From contig OY288242.1 in assembly GCA_958450325.1 (NCBI GenBank), positions 72,380,062-72,444,061 on the forward strand: a DNA stretch of 64,000 bases, in the 5' to 3' direction. Every line of letters begins with the position of its first letter. The stretch's first letter is position 1. This DNA comes from Agrostemma githago. Its lineage: Eukaryota > Streptophyta > Magnoliopsida > Caryophyllales > Caryophyllaceae. Positions 21,482-32,670 of the stretch are shown here, in pieces. The position numbers and the translations under genes were made by a program. Under the pieces are notes generated by a model, which was given only the letters and a program-made list of their open reading frames with translations, made no database searches and was not told the DNA's origin.

Positions 21482-22754
21482 TATGGCCCATTCGGATGTC
21501 AAAGTTTATTGGGCTCGTCCCTTTGCATTTGATACCGATACCGACATTATCGGATACCGTGTATTGAATGACTCTCGTGCGCCAACGGTTTCGGGCATCC
21601 GGAAACTGAGGTTCTGAGTAAGGGGTGAGGGTACGTGTTGGGAAGTTCACAAAGAACACCCAACCCTGCCCGCACATTGGCGGTCTCTATTAAGATATCG
21701 TTTGACTTTCGAATTTGCACGTTAGTAATACGATTGAATGATATGCAAACATTGTTTTGACTAAACATGCGGAAATTAGAATAAGTTGCTAAGTTGTATT
21801 TAACGTCAAAGTTGTATTTAGCATGCGAGATTTATTTTAGTACAATAAAACAAACAAAATAAAAAATAGGATGAAAAGACATAAACAAACAAGTTAGTAA
21901 CGGTAATAACGATAATAACGGTTTGCGAATAATGTAAAAATGCTATAGAATGATGTAAACGACACGATGCATGATTTTTAGAAAGTAATATTTCACGTGA
22001 TTGACTTGACACGTGTTGACGAAGCCACGAAAATATTTAGGGCTCACGGTTTTGACGTGATGAAAGGATCGAGTCATTGAAGGAGTTGACTGAGTGTGCC
22101 TCGGAAAAGGGGTCTGCCCAAAATTTGAGGTGCCACTCGATTGAGTCATTGAGGGACTCGATCGAGTGGTCCTTGAAAATGAATTCTGCCTCGATTTATG
22201 GGATGTCACTCGATCGAGTGGCCTATGACACTCGGTCGAGTGACCCCTGTACGAACTAGGGTTCGCTTCGCAATTTATTGTTGATTTCGAAATTGGCTTT
22301 TGATTTTGGAAAGTTAATGATTTTATTTAGTCGGGCAGAAATATTGTATGATTTATGCTCGATTCGGACTTTGATACTCATAGTATCCGATATTCGATTA
22401 TTGAATCGATATCAAATATTTAGAGCGAAATCTAAAAAAATAGGTTTGTAAGTCGTTTTAAATCAAACTAAAGCGAAATAAATTATCTCCGGGGTTTGAC
22501 CCAATCGCTAAAAGTCGATTTTATTTCTGGTGTCGGTTTTGACCCAAATTAGTCTTATTTGATTGGGAAAAGACCCACTGGGCCTAAATTTGAGGTTGGT
22601 TTTGTGAGATTTGTACTCCGTAAAGGGCCTAAGCCAGCAACCAATGGTTTCGAGCCCATATCTGAGTGCGTAGAAACACGTTTGTGTCCGATCATTATCG
22701 GGTGTTTTTTGGAAACTGCTATAGACACCTAGCAGCCAAATGTGGGTGTCTACA
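21482..22754 (-). mobile_element. Diverged LTR fragment of the A/D family
   Basis: Read on the minus strand it starts TGTAGACACCCACATTTGGC (from 22754) and follows the order of the A and D LTRs down to the region near the LTR end, then stops at the trinucleotide array, lacking the last 150 or so bases. It is about half the expected length, so there are internal deletions. Where A and D carry GC-rich hairpins, this copy has a cluster of ACTCGATCGAGT palindromes (22063-22250). No internal region is attached. Confidence 0.75.
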
Positions 22755-23796
22755 GGTACTAATAAGCGGTATGTTTTTTATGAAACTATGTGAAATGTGA
22801 CATAGGAGAACAGGTATGCAATTACTCTGTTGGTAATTAGGTTGAACCACGAGAAAAATCTAAGTGATGATGCCTACAGTTATTAGTAAAAAGAGAATTT
22901 ATGTTGTGAAATTTTGAGGAATGTGGAGTAAGACCACTCGCGACGAGTTGATGGGTGAGTAAGTTTGGACATATAGATGAAACACGAGGAACTGTTGTAT
23001 TAGGCATGATGCCTAAGGAGTTGGAGGTTGTGAAATGACCAAATGATACTTTGTAAATGAGAAATATGTTGAAAATCGCTATATGATGGATCGCATGAGT
23101 CGATTCCTGATATAACCAACTTCCTCACCCCTAGTCAGGGTTACAAGTATATTCGTGGAAAATTTTACTGTGATGTCCTTTGATGATTGAATACCGTCTT
23201 ATATAAGAGAGTCGAGGAAACAGTGATCTCGTTAGTGTCAAGATAGTGTCGTCATATATAAGATGTGTTGGGTAGCGTGAGTAGGAGATCAGTGAACTTC
23301 GAGGCGAAGTTCCTTATAAGAAGGGTAGGATGTCATACCCCGTTGTTTCCTATAATAAGTGTGCTTAATGATCGTGTCAGTCGTCGCGTAATAACTTGGA
23401 ATGATTGTTGTTAATCACCCGTGCATGAATAGTTATTCAGTAGTACGTAATGCAAGTACAAAAGTTAGTAATATGATGAGTCATGTGATGTATTCGATTA
23501 AGTGTGAATGGTGTGAGGTGTCGTTAGTCGGAAGCTATCGTTATTGGTTGGATCCTGAACTTCGGGATGAAGTTTTTATAAGGAGGGTAGATTGTAATAT
23601 TCGTCTCTGGTGTATAATTTAACCAAGTACACCTGTAATATTCCGTCTCGCTTTTTCCGCGTTACGCTACACATGATAGTTTGGTGATTGGTCGATCAGT
23701 CAGCCGTTGATTAGTTGGTTGGTCAGGTTGGTATAGTTAGTCGTTCCGTAGCGGGAAGTGAACTTCGGGACGAAATTTCTTTTAAGGAAGGTAGAT
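22755..23796 (+). mobile_element. 3' internal end of a second gypsy element, with repeated PPT/LTR-start junctions
   Basis: Three times within 470 bp the phrase GAACTTCG(A/G)G(G/A)(C/T)GAA is followed by a purine-rich tract and TGT(A/C)AT: LTR-like starts at 23331, 23593 and 23797, with a fourth, weaker one at 23634. That phrase is typical of the integrase end plus polypurine tract of plant Ty3/gypsy chromoviruses (Tekay/Del-like). No integrase frame survives upstream. The repeats look like tandem duplication or successive partial insertions. Confidence 0.55.
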
Positions 23797-25623
23797 TGTA
23801 ATACCCGTCTTTTAAGTCTATCAGGTCTCAATTAATGAGTCGCAGTCTATGTAGTTAAGGAGAGTATGGTAGGTCACGTATATTGGTTATGCTCCCCCAT
23901 AATTCCTTTTTCATTCATCTTATATACAGCATATACGCAACTCTAAACTACTTCACCCACAATGCATGCTCAAGAAGAGTGAAATAGGAAGAGAAAAGTG
24001 GATTCGATCCCAAATCGTATCCTGGCAATCCATTTATATGATTGAGTCATGTAAGTTCTTTAATTTTATTTTAACGTTGTTTAAGAGTATAATTAGGGTT
24101 TAGTCGTGCTTACCATTACCAGTATGAATTAGAAAGAAGATTAGATTAAAGACATTAATTAGGAAATAGTTACTGAAATTCTCAGATTCGTAGTACTATC
24201 TTGTGTTCATTTGTAAACGTGTTTATGTTTCGAATTGAGAAAAAGTTAAAGAACAAACCCTAGTTTATTTCAAGTCTAGTTTATACCTGTCAAATTTCGT
24301 AATCAGATTCAAAGCCGTTTCTTCTAGAGAAATTATTTGTGAACCGTTGTTTATAAATAACTGATTCAGTAATGCTATATAGTAATGGGTGTAAAAATGA
24401 AGTTTTATATCATAATTGAGTTTGGATTTTAGCCAACATTAAATTTATTGAGTCTAGTTGATAATAGAAGTTGGAATGAAGTTAAAAGAAATAGTCTAGT
24501 ATTCGTAATTCATCAATCATTTTTATGCGACGAATTCTATCAGTCTGTAGAGATCAGGTTGTAAGACAATGTTAAGATGATTTTTAGATGAAGGTCATAA
24601 AAGATAAATGGTAGACAAGACAATCACAGTTCTAACCCAATTGGTCTCGTGTTAATTGAAGTAGTAGTTATTTGGTTATGAATTTTATAACAAGGCAGTA
24701 CAATGCTGTAAAATCGAAAATTAAGATTAAGTCTTTAATGTTAGTAACAGCTTAGAGCGTGATCAATCTAAGTAATACTTATATGTTAATATCAATTGAT
24801 TGTAGGTGATGAATGTTTTATAGGAGGTCTTTTAACCCGCTTGATTATGGTTGTGACCTGCTATCTAGGTAAGGTTATCCTTACTTAGTTTACGTTGTAT
24901 GTATACATTTTGTATGATATGTAATGGTATAATTGTGATATTGAGATTGTGGTTGTGTGCCTATTGACATTTCGGCTGTGTGCCTATTGAGATTGCGGCT
25001 GTGTGCCTATTGAAATTGCGACTGTGTGCCTATTGAGAGAAGCTAGCTAGGACTAGCTTGGCCCGGTTGATCTCGGGATCTTCCCTGATGTTTCCTCCTA
25101 GAAGAGCCTAGGAGGGGTGTGCACACTCGGACTGACGGACGTGACTGCGGTCGCGATAGATAATAGGAATGATGATGATAATACTGACATTGAAGTTTGT
25201 GATGTTGGTTGTACTAATGTTATTTAATGTTATTGTAAACTGATCGGGTGTGTATGTCTGACGTGTCTGTGATGATCCGATTGATATTTCTGATCAATTG
25301 GGGAGCAGTCTATAATGCAGGTTATGTATATTGTGATGTGTTTGGATGCTGGAATATGTACGAGATTGGGGTGAGTGCGACTTATGAGTCCAGACATAGT
25401 ATGAGTGAATGAATAGGCGTTCCCGTTTTTATAGAATGTGTAACTTCCGCTGTATAACCAGAGTTGTAATAGTTAATGAGTTGTAATGTTTAAATCGTGT
25501 ATAACCGGTGTGGCTATCCATATTGTATTGTAATGAGCTACTAACTCGGGAAACCGAGATGGTGACACCTTTGTTTACTCGGGAATGTCTTGATAAGGCT
25601 CATGGGTAAATGAGGGTGTTACA
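23797..25623 (+). repeat. LTR of a Tekay/Del-like gypsy element
   Basis: It begins TGTAATACCCGTC and ends GGGTGTTACA, i.e. TG...CA with inverted ends, 1827 bp. It is preceded by the purine tract AAGGAAGGTAGAT, so it is the 3' LTR. It contains a short four-fold repeat of a GTGTGCCTATTGA phrase (24955-25035). The matching 5' LTR is not in the window. Confidence 0.65.
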
Positions 25624-26181
25624 CACATGCAGAGGTTTTGAATGATCGTGACATCATCTACCAGCAAGCAATTCGTTATCGAGTTGAGGATGATGCCCAC
25701 CTTGCCAGGGAACTGGATGAGGCTCGTGGTTGGGGTCAGATCTTTGTTATCCCTCCAGACATGCCAGGTATGATTCCACAAGCTCCTCCAAACTCTCCAG
25801 GCAAATCCCCCTGACAACCTTCAGACTTCTTCACAGATCAATATAGACCCGACTATTATTACAACTCAACAAGTGCAGACTACCGGTGACAGAGCCAATT
25901 TGCCTAATGTCCCTAATGCCACTGCTAACACGGAGGGATGGATTATTGATATAAGCTCAAATGATTCTCTATCTTTGCCTGAATGGCCCTACTCTGGACC
26001 TCTTGGGTTTGACGACAACTCTTACCAGTATGGCAATGCGGTGGATATTATGGACTCTGAGGATAAGCTATCATCTCTGGATCCTGTTGGTGATGTTACA
26101 GGGAAAGCTTCTTCAAAACGAGAGCTATTCCTTCTCGTCGGCGTTTCAGCTGGATCGTCGGCGCTTTATAACGTGAATTGA
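25624..26181 (+). pseudogene. Unidentified coding remnant
   Basis: Two overlapping frames look protein-like. From 25626 a frame with RVEDDAHLARELDEARGWGQ and IPPDMPGMIPQAPPN stops at 25812. From 25813 the next frame continues without a gap to the stop at 26179, including DPTIITTQQVQTTGD and WPYSGPLGFDDNSYQYGNA. A single small indel near 25810 would explain the switch. The composition (Asp, Pro, Ser, Asn-rich, no obvious hydrophobic core) would fit a linker or C-terminal tail, possibly of a retroelement polyprotein. I do not recognise the family. It begins directly after the LTR, so the upstream part was probably lost to that insertion. Confidence 0.4.
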
Positions 26182-26584
26182 CGCTTTTGTCCCTCCTTCA
26201 ACTTGCTTCATTAACATTACTAATTATTGTTTATTTGGTTATTTGTGAAATATACTTGATAACGTAACAGTTTTGGTTATTTTGTAAAACCGTCTTTTTT
26301 TTGGCACTTTTGTGTGTTATTTCGGTGGAGTTTACGTCTTTACGTATTTCTTAATTTTAAATTAATGGCGACCGGACAACTAGATTTACATTTCGGAGTT
26401 AGTTATTTTTATTTTTATTTTTATTCGCATTTTCGTTTTCTTTAATTTATAACTATTATATTTCTGAGCATTGTTTAATTTTAATTAATAAAATACGTAG
26501 GATGTTAGATTCGTTAGTTACGATTACGTATGTTTTTTAGGTGATTATGATTTAATTAATCGAAGATGTATATTACGATTTATT
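26182..26584. other. AT-rich, no gene seen
   Basis: Contains a phrase around 26285-26310 (GTCTTTTTTTTGGCACTTTT) that recurs near 27531, suggesting repeated sequence. Confidence 0.35.
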
Positions 26585-26589
26585 TTAAA

Positions 26590-26820
26590 AAAAGGTGCAA
26601 AACGTCAGAATGCCACGTTTTACAGATCTGTAAAATGTGGCATACTCACGTTTTACGAATCTGCAACAAGTGAGTACCTCATGTTTTACGGATCCGCAAA
26701 AAGTTAGTACCTCACGTTTTACGGATCTGTAAAACGTGAGATACTCACATTTTGCGGATCCGTAAAATGTGACATACTCACTTTTTGCGGATCTGTAAAA
26801 TGTAAATCCCACATTTTACC
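26590..26820. repeat. Tandem palindromes around CACGTTTTACGGATC
   Basis: Five to six tandem units of about 43 bp, each an imperfect palindrome centred on GGATCTG or GGATCCG with arms CACGTTTTAC / GTAAAACGTG. The frame on the minus strand reads as a repeated Tyr-Arg-Ser-Val-Lys pattern and is a by-product. Confidence 0.8.
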
Positions 26821-27139
26821 AATGAACGCTACAAACTTATTATCGGTAAAAATTTAAGACGTCACATTCACATCGAACTTAGTTTAAATTGTCCTAAAAA
26901 CTTATTTTATTTATTTCTGTAAATGTTTATCGTATACTAATGTTTATATATTAAACTTAATAATTCTATATAACTTATTCTATACTTTACTTGTATATAT
27001 AATTCAATACTTATATAACGTATATAACTAAAAATTAATGTATTCTATACTTGTATATATAATAATTCTATGCTTATATAATTCAAACTTATTTTATAAA
27101 ACTTGGAATACAGAAGGAAGAAAAAACTAACAAAACCTA

Positions 27140-27930
27140 CAAAAAGTGAGTAACTCACGTTTTTGGGATCCCAAAAAGTGAGTTTCTCACTTTTTTGGGA
27201 TCACAAAAACGTGAGTTTCTCACTTTTTGGGGATCCCAAAAAGTTAGTTTCTCATGTTTTTAGATCAGTTCCGCGGTTTCGTTTTTTTCCCCGGGTTATT
27301 AATTATTTCCGACGTTAATTCTTCTTACAATCTGTTAACTAATCTCTAATCAAGCCGCAATCAACAAATCGAACTACTTAATCTAACGTCCTAAGTCGTA
27401 AAACTACGGGGAAACATAACTAGCATCCTAATCAATTAAAATGAAATAAATCGTGTCACAAAAACGGTTAAGCCATGACATATTAATACTCCGAAACCTA
27501 AAAGAAGTTATACAATTAGTTATAAAAAACCCGTCTTTTTTTTATGACACTTTTGTGTCTATTTTGTGGGTTATCGTCCGGAATCTCGTATTGTTGGACA
27601 TGGTCATCGAAATCCAAGTTCAGGTCGTGAGACTAGACGGACCGAGCTAATTCGGGGACGCCCCCCGACACGGTGGTCATCGAAAGACAAGAATTTTACG
27701 TATAAACCATGGAATATTTAAAAAAATATTTTAAAAAAATTAAAAATTAAAACAACCATCACAACGTGATAACATCGCGTTTGTTGGATCCAAAAAACTT
27801 GACTAATTCACGTTAATGAGAACTGAAAAACGTGAGAGACACACGTTTTTGGGATCCAAAAACGTGGGATTCTCACGTTTTTCAGATCCCAAATAGATCC
27901 CAAAAACGTGATTTTCTAACGTTTTCAGAC
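27140..27930. repeat. Palindromes around GGGATCCCAAAAA, flanking a direct duplication
   Basis: At 27140-27262 and again at 27780-27930, short palindromes of the form GTGAGTTTCTCAC and TTTTTGGGATCCCAAAAA alternate. Each cluster is followed by the same block of about 160 bp (next entry), so cluster plus block forms a repeated unit of about 660 bp. Related in style to 26590-26820. Confidence 0.7.
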
Positions 27931-28115
27931 CCAAATCCAACGTTTCGTATTTTTTTTGGGGATTTTAATTATTCCCGACGTTAATTCTTCCTACAATCCG
28001 TTAATTAATCTTTAATCAAGCCGCAATCAACAAATCGAACTACTTAATCCAACGTCCTAAGTTGTAAAACTACGGGGAAACATAACCAGCACCCTAATCA
28101 ATTAAAATGAAATAA
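27285..28115. repeat. Direct duplication of a 160-bp block
   Basis: 27293-27450 and 27951-28112 match at roughly 90%, sharing long words such as CAAGCCGCAATCAACAAATC and AAAACTACGGGGAAACATAA. The offset is about 660 bp. No coding potential. Confidence 0.8.
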
Positions 28116-28268
28116 ATTGACCTAATGGAGAAACTAATTACGGAGTACAAAATTAGAAGATAAATGAGATATAAAAAAATAACTTATTTGATTGGAACGG
28201 TATGGTCGATAGATTCCCGGGGTTTATGGGGAATCGTGTCCCAAAATCCGTTAAATTAAAAAAAAAAA

Positions 28269-28300
28269 CTAGATTAAAGCCCGTGCGCTGCACGGGTTAG
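28269..28300 (-). mobile_element. Helitron 3' terminus (hairpin plus CTAG)
   Basis: On the minus strand a 7-bp GC stem (28280-28286 with 28290-28296, loop of three) is followed by CTTTAATCTAG and then T. Hairpin, spacing of about 11 and CTAG before T match the Helitron 3' end well. The body would extend to the right, towards the gene-fragment block. No confident 5' partner was found. Confidence 0.6.
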
Positions 28301-28399
28301 CTGGCTTAATTACATTGATGATGTACATTCGTTAAATAAGAAACTTAATCAAATTATGTCATTACAATAAATAAGATGATCACATGGTAATCAAACTTA

Positions 28400-29460
28400 A
28401 TTTCAGCTGAATTTATAGTCTCAAGAGTTTATTTTAAAACTCAAAAGAACACATGATTGCTCTTATTTATAATATAAAATTTCATCACCTTATTATAAAT
28501 TTTCGATGTGGAAATAATTTTACGCTTGTAGTCTTATTAAGAGATTTTTTAAGACTCAAAAGTTTTTGATTGATATCTAAGAACGAATGAATTTTTTAAT
28601 TGATATCTAAGAATGAAAGATTTGTCTTATTTATAATATAAGATTCTATCGCCTCATCATAATTTTTTGATGTAGGATAATTTACTCAAGTTTCATAGTC
28701 TTAAGATCTGCTTTTAAGACCCAAAAAAAATGCACGATTACTCTTATTTATAATATAGAATCATCACCTTATTTTAATATTTTCGATGTGGGATAATTTT
28801 AGGTCTCTAGTCTTTTTAAAAGCTTTTTAAGACTAAAAAGATTGTTAGTTGATATTTAAAACCGAAAAATGACTCATTTATGATATAGAATTTTATCACC
28901 TCATCATAATTTTGCAATGTGGTATAATTTACTTAATTAAAGTTTATAGTTTTAAGAGCTATTTTCAAGACTTAAAAGAATTTGTTTTTATTTCTAAGTT
29001 AAAAGGAATTACTATTATTTATATAATAAAAAAATTCACCTTATTATAATTTTTCGATGTGGAATAATTTTACTTAAATTTATTTAAGTTTTGATATAGT
29101 CTAATTAAGAACTTTTATTTATAGACGAATGATTACACTTATTTATAATATATAGAATTTCATCCACCCATCTTAATTTTTCGATGTTCGATGTGGGATA
29201 AATATATTTAACTATATAGTCTTAGTCTTAGGAACTTCTTTTTAGTCTCAATAGATTGTTGGTCAATATTTAAGAACGAAAGATTAAATAGAATTTTATC
29301 ACCTCATTATAATTTTTCGATATGTGATAATCTAATTTAACTTTATTTGTAGTCTTATTAAAAACTTTTTTAAGACTAAAGTTTTTTTGTTGATATCTAA
29401 GGACGAATGAATAGTCTTATTTATAATATAGATTTACATCACCTCATCATAATTTGGAGA
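28400..29460. repeat. AT-rich irregular tandem repeat
   Basis: A block with the order 'ATCACCTYATYATAATTTTTCGATGTGG', 'TATAGTCTTAAGAGY', 'TTTTTAAGACT' and 'CTTATTTATAATATAGA' recurs seven or eight times with a period of about 110-190 bp, much diverged. A last partial copy lies after the MITE (29638-29800). Confidence 0.65.
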
Positions 29461-29467
29461 AACGGTT

Positions 29468-29637
29468 ACTTTTATTTATATAATAGAATTCCATCGTATT
29501 ATCATACTCTTTTCGATCATTATTTTTTTTCCTCATTTCATTAAAATATCCCTCACAAATATTAAGGTAAGGGGTATTTTAACAATGAACGAAGAGAATA
29601 TGATAATACGATGGAATTCTATTATATAAATAAAAGT
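29468..29637. mobile_element. 170-bp foldback MITE with perfect 39-bp inverted repeats
   Basis: The first 39 bases (start ACTTTTATTTATATAATAG) are the exact reverse complement of the last 39 (end at 29637), with near-complementarity a few bases further in. About 75 bp of unique sequence lies between. It interrupts a unit of the AT-rich tandem repeat. I cannot assign a superfamily, because the flanking duplication is ambiguous. Confidence 0.8.
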
Positions 29638-29801
29638 TTATAGTCTTAAAAGTGTTTTAAGACTCAAGAGTGTTTTTAAGACTCAAAAGAGAAGGGGTAT
29701 AATTTTTCGATGTGAGATAATTACTTAAGTTTATAGTCTTAAGAGTTTTTTAAGACTCGAAAGATTTTGATTGATATCTAAGAACAAATAATTAGTATTT
29801 A

Positions 29802-31870
29802 TCCTTACATATTAAAAAAAATTGTGCCTTCAATTCCCCTTGTGAACAATTTTTTTCTTGATGAATAGTATTTCCTTATGAACAGTACATTCCCTCATTC
29901 TTTGCTCTGCCTTCCCCTTGAATTCCCTTTGTTGCCTTTGCTTCCCCTTCTCTCTTATCTTAAAAAGCACAAAACCGATCTCCATCATCATCATCATCGA
30001 TCGCCAAGTTCAAATTAGAACAAGACATTGGAAAAGATTGTACAAATGGTTACAATCCCTTGGAAATAAGTTCAAATTCCAAGTTCAAATCGTCCTTGAA
30101 TAAGTTACAGTTGCCCCTTAGGAACAGTATCTTCTGCTTCCTCCATATTTCCGCTTCTTCTTCCCTCTCAGTTCCCTTCTCCTCCTATTTTGTGCTTTTT
30201 CCTCCATTTTTTGCTAAGCTTTTCTTCATCAATGGTGTTGGGTAATAACCAGATTTGATTTAATTTTCCCAGGCTCTCAGCAATGACGGACATGGAACTC
30301 TACAACAGCAACAACGACGATGAGATCAACTCTCTCTAGATCAATGTTGAAACGGTAAGTTCTTCACTTATCTTTATTTTCGTCTATTATTATCAACCGT
30401 AATTTGTTTGTCTTAATTTTGTATGAATCAGCTTATAAACAGTTGTAGGAAAATCAGTTGGTTTATTGATTTCGTCATGATGATACTTTCTGGAATGAAT
30501 CAGCTTATAAACCCTCAAATACGGGGCTTTACTATGATTGTAGCTGCTTCTGTGGTTACACAAATGAATTACTTGAATAAGGTAATCATATGGAGACACT
30601 CTGTCTCTTTATCCTTCCATTTTTGTTAAGCTTTTTGCAATTCTGCTCGATTTTCATCTTATCCTTGTCAATAACTCTACTATAAAACTAAAATAAATGA
30701 ATAAATAAATAAAATCCTTCAAACATTTACTGTAAATTTGCATCAGAAACAAGCTTTATTTTTGCCAAACATTCCCCAAGTTTTCATCTTTCTGCTAGAT
30801 GGTACATTGGTATTCTCTTCTTCTCTTTTCTTTTTACTCTCTGAAATTAGCCAGCTTTTATGTTCCCCTGATGTTATTTGAATTATTTCTGCATTTTCTT
30901 TCATTCCTTGATTGATGATTTTGCAAAAGATTGCATCTTTGGTGGAATTCAGGAGTAGAATCTGATGAAATGGGTTCAATTTTCTGCTCGTTTTCTGCAA
31001 AGCCCATTTCTTTTTATGTGAAAAGGAATAAAAATTGTGTCTTGGGTGATTTTATCTTTAAATTTTGTCCATTTTTAGTGTATAAGAAGCTAATTCAATG
31101 ATCACTTATTCACTTTTGTGTTGTCTTCCTTTACCGGTTGTGGGGATCTCTTATTGTTTTGTTTACGTATAATATATCTTGTTTGTAGTTTTATGACTCA
31201 CTTGATTCTAGCGTTGCAGGCATCAATCAGGCTACTCGTGGTGGACGAAAGTAGTTGGTTCTAGCGCGCTAGATTTGGGTCTGTGGTCGTACGTATGGTG
31301 ATTGGAATGGTGAGGGTTAATGCTGGTGAGAAGAGTGGTAAAAAAAATGATTGGTAGAGGAATGGTGTGAGGTGAGATGAGAGAATGAAGAAACCTTTTC
31401 CTTTCCAGGCTCCCATTTTTCTCTAGGGTTTCTCCAATTCTCAATCCCCAATTCCCCTCCTCTCTTTCCCAATCTCTGCTTCGTATTCAACCTATCTTCT
31501 ACGCCTCGGATCTCTGTTTCATTACTTTTAATTTTTAATTACAAAAAAATCCATTCATGTTATGTGATCTCACTGTTTTTCCTGTAGTAGATCTTAGAAA
31601 ACGACACCCATAGCTTGACATGAAACTGAGGAATCTACTGTAGTTAACCGAATTTGGTTTAAAGACCCCTGCTATAGGCAATTGTTTTCAAGATAGATGA
31701 TCAAATATTCATTGCAATAGGATACTGTAAAATCCTCTATTTATTCTGCTTAATTATGCTATAAGATTTTAAGAGTATGATTTATGGTTTGTGGGGATTC
31801 TTAGAATCGATTAAAATACGAAATGAGTGGATAACATATTTACTCCTTTGTCACTCTCGATGTTTTGGCG
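29802..31870 (+). mobile_element. Left end of the gene-fragment block, Helitron 5'-like start
   Basis: At 29802 the sequence reads TCCTTACATATTAAAA directly after an A, resembling plant Helitron 5' ends (A/TC with a TATTAAAA stretch). A similar TCTTTACATATTAA occurs at 34127. The following 2 kb has intron- and UTR-like composition with short frames only, for example a small frame from 30283 ending at a TAG near 30338, close to a GTAAGT donor-like site at 30355. I recognise no gene here. The start is a candidate, not established. Confidence 0.35.
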
Positions 31871-32026
31871 ATGTCAAGTATGATCACTTGAAGAAGTTGG
31901 ATAAAGTTGAAACTTGTCACGGCAGATTTGCTGGACTATCAATCTATTTCCACCGCTATTAGAGGATGCATTGGCGTATTCCATGTTGCCAGTCCTATGC
32001 CTTCAGCTTCCTTGCCAAATCAGTGA
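31871..32026 (+). pseudogene. Fragment of a cinnamoyl-CoA reductase-like gene
   Basis: The CCR-like/TKPR branch of short-chain dehydrogenases uses NADPH to reduce CoA thioesters or tetraketide pyrones. Here only about 50 codons survive, matching the part after the Rossmann first strand. The frame from 31871 reads DHLKKLDK. Around 31900-31907 the frame shifts and continues as DLLDYQSISTAIRGC and GVFHVASPMPS, the family's conserved segment, before a stop at 32024. The NADP-binding GxxGxxA motif and the catalytic Tyr-Lys part are absent. It is a captured or decayed fragment, in the same orientation as its neighbours. The next 120 bp (32027-32145) stays open with a Gly/Asp/Leu-rich frame that I cannot identify. 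Confidence 0.7.
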
Positions 32027-32670
32027 CAGACTAAAGATGGGAACAACTCCCAGTTCAAGGGAACTTTCAGCCTATTCGGTATGGATGGCGATCAGGATCT
32101 CGAAACAAGGCTTGCGGACAGCACAATTTTATTAACGGATCTGACCTGACTCATTTTTTTGGATGTGGAGGTTCTTTGATCGAGTTTTCCCAGTTCCAAA
32201 CCAATGATGATTCCAGGTTAATGTGTCTAGGTTTGTTTTCGTAACTATTTGGAGTAATTTGTTAGTATTTGATTGATTGATTGGTGTGTGTGTGTGTGTT
32301 GGGTTAGGGGGGTTGTGATATTTCTTGAGGATTTGATGTTTAGTTAGTAATGTTTGTTCTTTTGATTTGGTTTAGCTGTCGTAGCTTTTATTTGAGTCGA
32401 CTTCCTATCTGTAATCCGTAAGGATCTCTGCTTGTCGTATTTTTTCACTAGTAGTTATACTAGGTTTGCATCCACTATAGAGAGAAATAAGTGTGCATTC
32501 AGAAATATTTGTAATTTCATTGACTCATTCAACCAAGGGAAGATTGAATGTGAATTATCGATGGATCATGGATAGTTTAAGACTACTGCATAATACGGAG
32601 TAGACAAGAGTGATTCTTTGTGTTTTTCTATTTTTTTTTCTCATTGTTTGGTTCCGATTGGGCAAAACAG

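Noticed and set aside
26585..26812. 75-aa frame with repeated Tyr-Arg-Ser-Val-Lys
   Set aside because: Translation of tandem palindromes. The repeat is visible at DNA level on both strands.
31232..31444. 70-aa minus-strand frame rich in His/Thr
   Set aside because: Opposite to the orientation of all fragments in the block, no recognised motif, short.
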